A DNA stretch of 43,164 nucleotides from Vibrio sinaloensis DSM 21326 (GTDB taxonomy: Bacteria > Pseudomonadota > Gammaproteobacteria > Enterobacterales > Vibrionaceae): positions 1 through 43,164 of the forward strand of contig NZ_AEVT01000003.1 in the NCBI RefSeq assembly GCF_000189275.1, in the 5' to 3' direction. The first letter of the stretch is position 1. Every line of letters begins with the position of its first letter. The notes under the pieces were generated by a model, which saw nothing but the letters and a program-made list of their open reading frames with translations, searched no databases and was not told the DNA's origin. Of this stretch, positions 17,845 to 26,311 are shown in pieces. Made by a program: the position numbers and the translations under genes.

Positions 17845-17971
17845 CGAAGCACTTCCTCAATCCCTGATAATTCAAAGGCTGTGATCATACTGCAAAACTT
17901 GCCTAAAGCGGCGATTGAAATCTACTTTGTGAAGGTTGGTGGCTAATTTAGCAAAGTTACTGACTCATTTT

Positions 17972-18237
17972 TGTCCAAAAGTTTGTTAGCGTAAGCCGTA
18001 CTAATATGATTGCTAATCAACGAGAACTTGTGATTGTGCATCAGTCGGGAGAACTTCCGTAACAAACTCTATAAAGATAAGCAAAAGCTAGCCTCAGTGG
18101 CCTGCTTTTTGGATCTAATGCTTGAGATACCATCGCAAAGCAGGCTTGTAGTAGTACAACGGAAATTTACTACTCAACGTTGTAGACCTCAAGCCTAAAG
18201 GGCAGTGCTAAGGTGTTTTGCCCCCTTCCTTGTTAGC
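17972..18237 (+). repeat. Decayed ackA 3'-end repeat, copy A
   Basis: From 18019 the sequence follows the ackA end almost base for base (AACGAGAACTTGTGATTG, then CAGTCGG, AGAACTTCCGTAAC) with a one-base deletion early on; the residues NE(E)LVIVHQSGELP-stop can still be read. The terminator stem is degenerate (AGCTAGCC/GGCCTGCT). The match continues 125 bp past it. A right-end segment (TGTCCAAAA...TTAGCGTAAGCCGTAC) from 17972 is shared with copy B. It separates modules 1 and 2. The gene-free stretch 17845-18381 contains nothing else recognisable. Confidence 0.85.
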
Positions 18238-18381
18238 ACCGACAGTAACTCCAACATTCTAACTCCATCGTCGCATGAAGGAAGCTAATCGACTACTTGT
18301 AACCGAGAGCAGTTAAACTGAATTGTTTACAGGGTTACTAAAAACTTTAGTTTTAGTGCGAGTTGTCCAATTGGGGAAGTA

Positions 18382-18693
18382 TTAAACTTCCTTCCCTTTG
18401 AATCGTTCACGTGGAAGGCCCTGCAATTTTAAGATGTCTTCACTATCAGCGGGGATTACTATTTGACTCGGTATTGGGGGCAGCTTCAGTGAGTCCAATT
18501 CAGTCGCAGTGTTGCTTAACTTTGCGTGTAGCGTTTGTCGCAATTGTTTCGCTTCTGCTGTTGCATTAATACAACCACCTTCTTCCCCGAAGTGAATTAT
18601 GAAATCGATTTCAATGATTATCTGGTCTTTGTAAACGTGGGATGAACCGTGAACCGGGGGAACTTCATGAACAGTTGAAGTTACGTCTGCCAT
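18382..18693 (-). CDS. Hypothetical 103-aa protein
   Basis: A 103-residue reading starting at an ATG (an in-frame TTG lies three codons upstream). It is hydrophilic, with a central strand-like stretch (KDQIIIEIDFIIHFGEEGG), a helical segment (TAEAKQLRQTLHAKLSNTA) and a Pro/Ile-rich tail. I recognise no family. It is divergent from the 1288-aa gene and is the only other gene in module 2, so the pair could act together. Coding status is supported by length and composition only. Confidence 0.5.
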   Translation of the reverse strand: MADVTSTVHEVPPVHGSSHVYKDQIIIEIDFIIHFGEEGGCINATAEAKQLRQTLHAKLSNTATELDSLKLPPIPSQIVIPADSEDILKLQGLPRERFKGKEV

Positions 18694-18829
18694 GAACTTC
18701 AAACTTGACCCTGTTTACAAAAAATCATGACAATCGGTATACACACGAAAATAATTTTCTGAAATAAGGCGTTAGGCATAAAAATCTGATCGTGCATGAG
18801 TTAGAGTGATAAAAAAATACTGGAGAGAT

Positions 18830-21800
18830 ATGAATACTATGAGAATGGAATCCTCTCACACTAAGAAGTCTAAGGATAAAGCATTTACTTTAAGCTATGC
18901 CGATAACAATTTAGTTCAAGAAAAGTTCAGATCGTTTCTTGAACATGAAAATAGTGATGACTTATCCTTACTAAAATCCGACTTTAAGTCACTACAGTTT
19001 GAGTCTGAAGAGGGTAATATAGCTTACGAACTTGTTAAGGGACAACTGAGTTCCCCTTCAATAGAATATATCGAGTTCGATTCAAAATTTTCAGATAGGA
19101 TTGCTAAAAATGCGCGTAAACTCGAGTCAAGAGGTACTCGGGATAAAAAAATAACTCAGGTGTTTCCAGCGCTTGCTATCATTGTATCACTACTTCTTTT
19201 GTTTCTTGGAGACAAAGCATTCATGGGGACTGCTCAGGACGTGGTCACCAAGTTTATCCAAAATGATTTTTTTCCGGAACTTAACCAAACACACTTCACT
19301 ATCTTCGCTTATTTTGTATTTTTTCTGACTTTGGTTTGTGCTGGCTACCTTTTCATTAATAGTCGGTGGGGAACATCAGATACAGATCACTCTGAAAATA
19401 TTATCAGCATCTTAAATGAAATAAATCAAGGCTGTAAATTTTCTGACTCAGAATATTTAAATAAAAGCCGTGCTTTTAAGTACTTTTATTATTTAAAACA
19501 TATCAATCGCAAGTATTCAAAAAAAGGTGGTAATAAGGTTGTTATTTTCAGAAACCTTCCTGAATCAGAGTTAACTTACTTGCTGCAATTAATTGATAAA
19601 TATATCTATAACATTGCTGTTATCCACTTTTTAGATATAAACGATAAGGGAAATGTTGGTAGGAGAAACAGTTTAGTACAATCTGTAGAAAAGATGAAAA
19701 TCCGCCCAATTAGTCGTAAGCTATTATCTAAGTTTTGGCAAGAATTTGGGGTAGACGAAAATACCGCGGAAAAACTTTCTCTAATCATGGTCCCAAACTA
19801 TGAAGCGATTTGTTATGTCGCATCTCAAATTTTAAAAAATGGCGAGTGTATTGATTACATCGACATTAACAACCTAGAGTCATACTGCAATCCGGCATTA
19901 AACTGGCAAAATAACTGGAATAGTGTTAAAGACGATGATAGTAAAAGAACCATACTTGACCTGAGAATGCTGGTCTCTTTAATCGGTAGTTGTACCTTTG
20001 AAGAACTTAGCAGCTTTTCCAGTGTTGTATTGCAGCAACCTCTTTCAGACAAGTGGAAGTCCGAACTTCTCGATTGCGCATATATCTTTGATAATGGTGG
20101 TAGATTCCGATCTCTTTCTTTTTCCCGCTCTCTATTTTATTCAGTTTATGATGATAATAAAGAAAGATATGAAAACTACGTTAGATTTGACCGCTTTCGC
20201 TCTCATGCTCTAGAACGTAGGTGGTTAACATACATAGATTCTGTATCGGTTATTGACTCCAACTCAAAAACATCAAACAGTAACTTTGATTATCTACTTG
20301 AAGTCTTTGCCCCAAGGATATTAACGACCTTAAATCGAATAGAAGTTAGAGATTCGATTGTTGGTGTTTTATCCCCTGCCAACTGCTTTGACGAGGTAAT
20401 GAAGTACCTTGCGCGAGACGAAAACTTTTCTAAAGTAAGAAATAGCTACTTAAGGGGCTTGAGACATGCCTCTTATGGTGTGGTTCAAGCTGTTCAATAT
20501 CTCAAAGAGATTAGTTGTGATCCTGATTTTATTGTCGCTAATTATCCATCATGGTTGGTTCTGAAGGCGGACATGCTCAGAGGAGTAGGAATAGGCCTAA
20601 CAAGTGATGCCTTAAAGTGCGCCAATATCGCTTTAGAAGAGTTTAAAAAACGCCAAACCTCAAAGGAACTTAATCATAGGGAACAGGTTTACTTTTTTAA
20701 TATTTTGTATTTCATTGCGTCAAGCTATCAAACCAAAGTATTTAACGCACAGGTACTTGGCCTGATAGAGTATGGCATTGAAGAGCTCAGAGAACTGTAC
20801 ACCAATGATAGAGACATAGAGATCACAAATAGGAGAGAGTTAGAAGCACTGTATATTAAGTACGTTCTTTTGACGAGAAAAAGAGTTCACCGAAACAGAA
20901 CCTTCAAACACCATGAAACCGCCATAGATGATATTCTAGGGCACAAGTTTGAGAATATCGTTGAAGACTATCAGGATCTATATCACTCCCTCCCTCGTCT
21001 GGAACTATGCACTCGTTACTGTAGCTTGAAGTTAGATAAAGCAGATTTATTTGACAGGTTAAGCGTCCTTGAAAAAGTGATCCCTCAATTGCGTGACATC
21101 AGTGAGGATAACCCTAAGTCAGGAGAAGCAATGAGTCTCTTCTTATCAGGAATTAAGGGATACGCTTATATATTGAGCAAACTGGGTGATGAATACAAAA
21201 CTCAGACAAACGCAAACATCCTGCTTAATGAAATTCGGGACTATTTGGATAAGTATAAACAACGGCGAAGCCATATTGGCGAACATACCACTATAAAGCC
21301 ATCTTTTGTTATAACTCTACTGGACAGATTGAAGGACGCTGTCCTAGTCGGGATTGAGTTTGATCCAGAACTCTTGGACAAAGACATTTTGGTGTCTGTA
21401 TTCCAATATCTTAACTCAGAAGCCGATAGGCATATTGCTGATGAGCGGTATAGTCCGCTCGATGTAAATGAAATTGACGAGTCAAGGGTCGTTATCGATG
21501 AGTTCCTAGCCGGCTATGACTGTGAAAGTCAGATAGACAGTAGTTTCCTTAGCTCCGCTCAGGTGTCAAAGCTACAAGACTTAAGTAACTCTTTACTGAT
21601 GGCTATCAGCCGACATAAATACAACAATGATGGTGAAAATACTAGTCAAAGAAGTGCGCTCAATGAGTTTTATCAGATAAACCAAATGCTGTGGATTACG
21701 AAACCGACCACGTACGAGTTCATATTTGCACAGGCACTAGCGATGAAAGTCTCAAATGGTTCCTATGCTTACCCCTCATTTAAAAACAATATTGCCAGAA

Positions 21801-22696
21801 TTAAACCAGAACCCAGCAGAAAAGGGTTAAATTTGATTATGGATATAGTGTATAAAAGTGTCGCACTCTATAGAACCTATGAAACCATTGACCCTAATCT
21901 CATCTTACCTTGTCGGGTATTGAAGTGGTCAAAATTTGGTGTTGTTTGTGCTACCCAGCAAGACATGTATAAAAACTCCAACAGGCTTTATGTTCCAAGA
22001 ATAGTACTCGAAAATAGCTACAATGATTGTGAACGGGACTTCTGCTCCCCAAATATAAGTAAACTGTTGGGTATAAAACCATACAATGAGGTTAAAGATC
22101 ACTTACCTAAATACGTGTTTGTGCAGTCTATGGGTAAAAAAGTAGGAGAGAAAAGGCCTTTATCCAAAACTATGTTTGATACTATGCAGAAGGTTAGAGA
22201 GCTGGACAATACCAAGCTTAGAGCATTCTCCAAGTTTATTGAAAATAGTGACTCAATTGGTACGATGAGAGGCGACACTTTCTTTCAGAGTGTTTTAAAC
22301 AATTTCTTCATTAGTTTCGATACTCCTAATTTTCAATTTGATGATAAAAACACCTTTTTAGCGATGAACAAATCCTGGGCTTTGTTACTGGTACCCAGTC
22401 GCTGTATTGAATACTATCTGAATTCAATGATACGCAGGCAGATTTACTATATGACTGGCATTTACAATATCACTATCCTGCCGGAAGGGTTAAGCGCTGA
22501 AGACATAGCATGTCAATTAACAGAGCTATTTCGAGTACCTGCAATCTATGATGCCAAGACCAATACATTGAAGTGTTATACTGAACCCAGAAAAAACAAG
22601 AGCTTACTCTTTCTCTGTAACACCATGAAATCTAAATATGATACTCAGTACATGGTAGAAAAAGAAATCTGGAACGAACTTCAGGAATTAGCCTGA
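18830..22696 (+). CDS. Unrecognised 1288-aa membrane-anchored protein
   Basis: A 1288-residue protein with no domain I can name. About 110 soluble residues precede two transmembrane helices (about 110-128 and 157-178), leaving roughly 30 residues outside and 1100 residues in the cytoplasm. The cytoplasmic part is largely helical and rich in Leu, Tyr, Asp and Lys, with segments spaced like helical repeats. No Walker, nuclease or protease motif is evident. I choose the ATG at 18830 because of GGAGAG just upstream; GTG at 18806 and ATG at 18839 are alternatives. It is AT-rich compared with ackA, suggesting acquisition. It is the main cargo of module 2. Large anchored proteins of unknown function in islands are often defence systems, but that is conjecture. 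Confidence 0.82.
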   Translation: MNTMRMESSHTKKSKDKAFTLSYADNNLVQEKFRSFLEHENSDDLSLLKSDFKSLQFESEEGNIAYELVKGQLSSPSIEYIEFDSKFSDRIAKNARKLESRGTRDKKITQVFPALAIIVSLLLLFLGDKAFMGTAQDVVTKFIQNDFFPELNQTHFTIFAYFVFFLTLVCAGYLFINSRWGTSDTDHSENIISILNEINQGCKFSDSEYLNKSRAFKYFYYLKHINRKYSKKGGNKVVIFRNLPESELTYLLQLIDKYIYNIAVIHFLDINDKGNVGRRNSLVQSVEKMKIRPISRKLLSKFWQEFGVDENTAEKLSLIMVPNYEAICYVASQILKNGECIDYIDINNLESYCNPALNWQNNWNSVKDDDSKRTILDLRMLVSLIGSCTFEELSSFSSVVLQQPLSDKWKSELLDCAYIFDNGGRFRSLSFSRSLFYSVYDDNKERYENYVRFDRFRSHALERRWLTYIDSVSVIDSNSKTSNSNFDYLLEVFAPRILTTLNRIEVRDSIVGVLSPANCFDEVMKYLARDENFSKVRNSYLRGLRHASYGVVQAVQYLKEISCDPDFIVANYPSWLVLKADMLRGVGIGLTSDALKCANIALEEFKKRQTSKELNHREQVYFFNILYFIASSYQTKVFNAQVLGLIEYGIEELRELYTNDRDIEITNRRELEALYIKYVLLTRKRVHRNRTFKHHETAIDDILGHKFENIVEDYQDLYHSLPRLELCTRYCSLKLDKADLFDRLSVLEKVIPQLRDISEDNPKSGEAMSLFLSGIKGYAYILSKLGDEYKTQTNANILLNEIRDYLDKYKQRRSHIGEHTTIKPSFVITLLDRLKDAVLVGIEFDPELLDKDILVSVFQYLNSEADRHIADERYSPLDVNEIDESRVVIDEFLAGYDCESQIDSSFLSSAQVSKLQDLSNSLLMAISRHKYNNDGENTSQRSALNEFYQINQMLWITKPTTYEFIFAQALAMKVSNGSYAYPSFKNNIARIKPEPSRKGLNLIMDIVYKSVALYRTYETIDPNLILPCRVLKWSKFGVVCATQQDMYKNSNRLYVPRIVLENSYNDCERDFCSPNISKLLGIKPYNEVKDHLPKYVFVQSMGKKVGEKRPLSKTMFDTMQKVRELDNTKLRAFSKFIENSDSIGTMRGDTFFQSVLNNFFISFDTPNFQFDDKNTFLAMNKSWALLLVPSRCIEYYLNSMIRRQIYYMTGIYNITILPEGLSAEDIACQLTELFRVPAIYDAKTNTLKCYTEPRKNKSLLFLCNTMKSKYDTQYMVEKEIWNELQELA

Positions 22697-22880
22697 ACAT
22701 CCAAAGCTAAGTTAGGTACTGCTTTTAGCAAGTGATAGTGTACCCTTCCGTGTTTTAACGATAAGGCACGTTAGAGTTTTCCCTGTAGTGGTCAAGTAAA
22801 ACTGGCCACAGGTTTAGAGCTTTTCCATACTTTTGTCACCCTGAAATGCTTTTATTAGTGCAAAAGTCCTAACACGAAAG

Positions 22881-23050
22881 TGTCCAAAAATTTGTCAGCG
22901 TAAGCTGTACCAATATGATTGCTAATCAACGAGAACTTGTGATTGTGCATCAGTCGTGAGAACTTCTGTAAAAAACTCTATAAAGATAAGCAAAAGCGAG
23001 CCCCAGAGGCTCGCTTTTTTGGATGTAATGTTGGAAATGTCTCAGCATAG
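22881..23050 (+). repeat. Decayed ackA 3'-end repeat, copy B
   Basis: The segment from 22928 (AACGAGAACTTGTGATTG) repeats the ackA tail with the same one-base deletion as copy A. The right-end segment from 22881 is also shared with copy A, so A and B are closer to each other than to ackA. The terminator here is perfect (AGCGAGCC/GGCTCGCT, 22995-23020). Similarity to the ackA downstream sequence fades within about 35 bp. The surrounding gene-free stretch 22697-23166 holds, besides this, only an imperfect palindrome near 22790-22810 of unknown meaning. Confidence 0.85.
22995..23020 (+). terminator. Terminator carried by repeat copy B
   Basis: AGCGAGCC, loop CCAGA, GGCTCGCT, then six T: the ackA terminator with one loop base changed. 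It would stop read-through from module 2 into module 3. Confidence 0.85.
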
Positions 23051-23166
23051 CAGTTTTGTGCTGACTTGTTTTTTCTATTGTTAGGTAGGCGGTGTTTACG
23101 TTTAAAAACAAAAACTAATACTTCTCTCATTCGTAAACGCCGTTGATTCTAAATGCACTCACTACG

Positions 23167-23439
23167 CTATTTGATATAGGAATCCAGAACCTTCAATACT
23201 ATTTCCATATCGGCTTCACGTTGCTCTTTGTCTTCCTCCAGTACTACGTGCTCAAGCAGGTGACCTTTGATCACTTCTCGCATTAAGCCATTTACTGCGC
23301 CCCGAATCGCAGCGATCTGCTGCAACACATCTTGGCACTCATGCTCTTCTTCCAGCATCTTTTTTAGACCATTCACCTGACCCTGTATTTTACTAACACG
23401 GGTGTTGAGCTTCTTCTGATCTCTGGTTGTATGTGACAT
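23167..23439 (-). CDS. rcnR: Nickel/cobalt-responsive repressor RcnR
   Basis: A 90-residue CsoR/RcnR-family repressor, the exact length of E. coli RcnR. All four metal ligands are in register: His3, Cys35, His60 and His64. [19 protein letters not shown] and the [18 protein letters not shown] segment match the E. coli protein closely from memory. It should repress the divergent rcnA gene until Ni(II) or Co(II) binds. Two TACT-G6-AGTA-type operators lie in the 135-bp gap. Confidence 0.95.
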   Translation of the reverse strand: MSHTTRDQKKLNTRVSKIQGQVNGLKKMLEEEHECQDVLQQIAAIRGAVNGLMREVIKGHLLEHVVLEEDKEQREADMEIVLKVLDSYIK

Positions 23440-23500
23440 GGCTTATCTTCTTTACGTTATGGGCGGAGCGATTCTAACCGATAATGTAGCACTCAATTTA

Positions 23501-23535
23501 TACTGGGGGGTAGTATTTAATACTAGGGGGGAGTA
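23501..23535. promoter_or_regulatory. Two RcnR operators in tandem
   Basis: TACTGGGGGGTAGTA (23501-23515) matches the known RcnR operator TACT-G6-N-AGTA exactly. TACTAGGGGGGAGTA (23521-23535) has the G-tract shifted by one base. Their centres are 20 bp apart, about two helical turns, so two tetramers could bind on one DNA face. They lie about 40 bp before the rcnA start and overlap the promoter region. Confidence 0.88.
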
Positions 23536-23574
23536 TAGTTTGGTTCAATTAAGAAGTAGAACTAGAGATAAACA

Positions 23575-24651
23575 ATGGACTTTGTCGGACTTTTACAGCA
23601 GGGGAATGGTTGGTTTTTTATACCTAGTGCCATCTTACTTGGCGCTTTGCACGGTTTAGAGCCTGGTCATTCTAAAACGATGATGGCCGCATTTATTGTG
23701 GCGGTTAAAGGCACGGTCAAACAAGCTGTTATGCTGGGATTAGCTGCCACACTTTCTCACACTGCTATTGTGTGGTTAATCGCTGTTGGCGGGATGTATA
23801 TCAGCCAGAAATTCACGGCTGAAGCGGCTGAGCCTTGGATGCAACTGATTTCGGGAGTCATTATCGTCTCGACAGGTTTATGGATGTTCTGGAGGACGTG
23901 GAGTGATGAGCGTGCATGGCATAAGGCTCATAGCCACGCACATGACTGGACAACTCAAGTTGTAGATACAGGCCATGGTCATGTTTCGCTTTCTATCGCA
24001 GAAGAAGGCGCTCATCACCGTTTCCAATTGCGAACACTCAATGGTAAGCCTTTACCAGCAGACGGGGTCAAGATTTCAGTTCCAAGCAATACGTCTCAGC
24101 CAGCTGATATTTATCATTTTATTGAGCGTGATGGGTACTTGGAGTCGGCCTCATGCATTGAAGCCTCTGATGACGTTACTGTCACATTGATCATCGGACA
24201 CCATGATCATACTCATGACTTCACGGTGCGTTTTAGCTCTGTGTCTAAGTCAGAAAGTGAAGATAAAGAATACCAAGATGCACATGAACGCGCTCATGCT
24301 CTAGATATTCAAAAGCGTTTTGAAAACCGAGACGTGACGAATGGGCAAATACTATTATTTGGTTTAACGGGTGGGTTGATTCCATGCCCAGCTGCAGTCA
24401 CGGTTTTGCTTATCTGTTTGCAGCTTAAGGCGATGACTCTTGGTGCTACTTTGGTTGTGTCATTTAGCGTTGGTTTAGCACTGACTTTGGTTGCTGTTGG
24501 CGTTGTAGCCGCCGTGGGTGTACAGAAAGCAACATCAAAGTGGAGTGGTTTGAATGAAGTAGCGCGTCGTGCTCCTTACTTGTCGGGCATCTTGATTAGC
24601 GGTGTCGGCATTTACATGAGTGTGCACGGATATACATCTCTAATGAGTTAA
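23575..24651 (+). CDS. rcnA: Nickel/cobalt efflux protein RcnA, enlarged loop
   Basis: A 358-residue inner-membrane NicO-family exporter. GNGWFFIPSAILLGALHGLE, PGHSKTMMAAF and GLAATLSHTAIVWLI form the first half; QILLFGLTGGLIPCPAAVTV and the last helices form the second. E. coli RcnA is about 274 residues with a nearly pure His loop. Here the region between the halves (about 115-245) is an insert of some 130 residues with spaced His (HKAHSHAHDW, GHGHVSL, GHHDHTHD) and strand-like sequence that looks folded. It expels Ni(II) and Co(II). It is under RcnR and leads the following metal genes. Confidence 0.92.
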   Translation: MDFVGLLQQGNGWFFIPSAILLGALHGLEPGHSKTMMAAFIVAVKGTVKQAVMLGLAATLSHTAIVWLIAVGGMYISQKFTAEAAEPWMQLISGVIIVSTGLWMFWRTWSDERAWHKAHSHAHDWTTQVVDTGHGHVSLSIAEEGAHHRFQLRTLNGKPLPADGVKISVPSNTSQPADIYHFIERDGYLESASCIEASDDVTVTLIIGHHDHTHDFTVRFSSVSKSESEDKEYQDAHERAHALDIQKRFENRDVTNGQILLFGLTGGLIPCPAAVTVLLICLQLKAMTLGATLVVSFSVGLALTLVAVGVVAAVGVQKATSKWSGLNEVARRAPYLSGILISGVGIYMSVHGYTSLMS

Positions 24652-24690
24652 GCGCTGTGGTACTGAAGACTTTGTAAAGGTAACGCTTAC

Positions 24691-25041
24691 ATGTTGTGGA
24701 TTATTACGAAGTACGCATTAACTGCTGGAATTGTGGTTTTAATATCTGAAGTAGCGAAAAGGAGTGATAAAGCGGGAGCGTTAATCGCGGCACTGCCAAC
24801 CGTGACTATTTTGGCACTGATTTGGATGTACGTAGAAGGGCAAGGTCAGGAAAAGCTCGCTAAACATGCCTACTATACGTTTTGGTATGTGCTGCCAACG
24901 TTGCCAATGTTTCTTATCTTTCCGATTCTGTTAAATCGATACTCCTTTTGGTTCTCGTTAGCTATTTGTGCCATTTTTTCAATCGTCTGCTTTTTTATCG
25001 TGGCAATTGCTGTTAAAGAGTTTGGTATAGATCTTACGTAA
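24691..25041 (+). CDS. DUF3147-type small membrane protein
   Basis: A 116-residue, mostly hydrophobic protein with about four membrane helices. VVLISEVAKRSDKAGALIAA followed by LPTVTILALIWMYVEG fits the DUF3147 pattern (GlpM is a more distant possibility). Function unknown. It begins 39 bp after rcnA with a reasonable AAAGG upstream, so it is likely co-transcribed with rcnA. Confidence 0.72.
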   Translation: MLWIITKYALTAGIVVLISEVAKRSDKAGALIAALPTVTILALIWMYVEGQGQEKLAKHAYYTFWYVLPTLPMFLIFPILLNRYSFWFSLAICAIFSIVCFFIVAIAVKEFGIDLT

Positions 25042-25134
25042 ATGAACCATGATGGTTGATATCTGGTTTTTGTTATAATATAACAGTTCGGTTTTTTCAT
25101 TCTCAATGAATTATCTTAATGTCGGCGATGGTGT

Positions 25135-25497
25135 ATGACTTCTAAAGCACTAACACAATGTATTAGCTTGCTGATGCTACTTATCGTCGCATTGAGTACG
25201 ACTGCATCCGCGATAGGTGAGTTTCGTTCGCATAGCTTGCCAGCGTTGTCGGTTGTCGATAATGACCACACACACTCACATTCCTTCAACCACTCTCATG
25301 AAACTGGTGATACATATTCAGCTCACCATGATGCGAGTAATCATAATCACACTTTTGACAGTGCTTCATTAAAAGCACTGAGCTATAGCGTTTTTAACAG
25401 AGTGATGGTGTCTACCTATGGTAGGCAAATCAGTGGAACTCCAATCCATAAACCCTTCAGAATAGAGCGTCCTCCAAGAGCCTTGCTGTCTACTTGA
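25135..25497 (+). CDS. Histidine-rich secreted protein
   Basis: A 120-residue protein with a signal peptide (CISLLMLLIVALSTTASA, cleavage near residue 26) and a dense His stretch at about 43-74 (HTHSHSFNHSHE, AHHDASNHNHTF). This looks like a periplasmic metal buffer or delivery protein for the neighbouring nickel/cobalt transport genes. No named family is certain. It starts 94 bp after the DUF3147 gene, and a short GCCGCA/TGCGGC hairpin lies between it and hupE. Confidence 0.7.
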   Translation: MTSKALTQCISLLMLLIVALSTTASAIGEFRSHSLPALSVVDNDHTHSHSFNHSHETGDTYSAHHDASNHNHTFDSASLKALSYSVFNRVMVSTYGRQISGTPIHKPFRIERPPRALLST

Positions 25498-25502
25498 TAA
25501 CC

Positions 25503-25517
25503 GCCGCAATCTGCGGC
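25503..25517 (+). other. Short hairpin between the His-rich gene and hupE
   Basis: GCCGCA and TGCGGC form a 6-bp stem with a three-base ATC loop six bases after the His-rich stop codon. No U-tract follows. It may be an RNA-processing or stabilising hairpin within the operon. Confidence 0.4.
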
Positions 25518-25548
25518 TACACAAGATTCAACAATTAATGGAGTTATT

Positions 25549-26292
25549 ATGAACTTACTCTCTTTACGCGAAGTGAGTACGTTGCCTATTGGTTCGGCGA
25601 CGTCGCTTCGTAAGGGGATGCTTTATCTCATTTTTGCCTTATCTATGGCAATGAGCACGGACGTTCTTGCTCATGCTGTGGCACAAGGTGACAAAGGTTA
25701 TATCCAAGAAATTACGGGCACCAATATCATTGCGTTTATGTATCTAGGTGCGAAGCACATGGTGACAGGATACGATCATATCTTGTTTCTTTTTGGCGTG
25801 ATTTTCTTCCTCTACAAAATGAATCACATCGCGTTGTATGTGAGCCTATTTGCGCTCGGACATTCGTCTACTATGCTGCTTGGTGTGTACTTCAATATTG
25901 GCATTAATAGTTACATTATCGATGCCATCATTGGATTATCTGTGGTCTATAAGGCAATGGATAACTTAGGTGCGTTTAAGCGATGGTTTGGCGTACAGCC
26001 CAATACAAAACTCGCAACCTTGTTGTTTGGGTTTTGTCATGGTTTTGGCTTGTCATCGAAGATCATCGAATACGATATTTCTCCCGACGGATTAATTCCT
26101 AATCTACTGGCGTTCAACATAGGTGTGGAAATTGGGCAATTGATTGCTCTTGGCACCATTTTGATTGTGATGGGCTTTTGGAGGCGACATAAAAGTTTTT
26201 ATCGTCAAGCTTACTCAGTCAACGTCGCTATGATGAGCTTGGGCTTCATGCTTATCGGATATCAACTAACGGGCTATGTTGTTGCTCAGTAA
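25549..26292 (+). CDS. hupE: HupE/UreJ-family membrane protein (putative nickel/cobalt permease)
   Basis: A 247-residue protein with a leader ending near residue 42 (STDVLAHA) and about six membrane helices carrying the HupE/UreJ motifs: GAKHMVTGYDHILFLFGV, FALGHSSTMLLG and GFCHGFGLSS. The conserved His and Asp residues line the metal path in this family, which imports nickel or cobalt. Its presence beside an efflux pump is noteworthy. Shine-Dalgarno GGAG lies upstream of the ATG. It is followed after 19 bp by the anchor protein. Confidence 0.82.
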   Translation: MNLLSLREVSTLPIGSATSLRKGMLYLIFALSMAMSTDVLAHAVAQGDKGYIQEITGTNIIAFMYLGAKHMVTGYDHILFLFGVIFFLYKMNHIALYVSLFALGHSSTMLLGVYFNIGINSYIIDAIIGLSVVYKAMDNLGAFKRWFGVQPNTKLATLLFGFCHGFGLSSKIIEYDISPDGLIPNLLAFNIGVEIGQLIALGTILIVMGFWRRHKSFYRQAYSVNVAMMSLGFMLIGYQLTGYVVAQ

Positions 26293-26311
26293 ATAGAAAA
26301 AGGAATCAATC

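Noticed and set aside
22788..22812. Imperfect palindrome GTGGTCAAG...CTGGCCAC as the end of an insertion sequence
   Set aside because: No transposase remnant or matching second end is visible nearby. Noted only as an unexplained palindrome.
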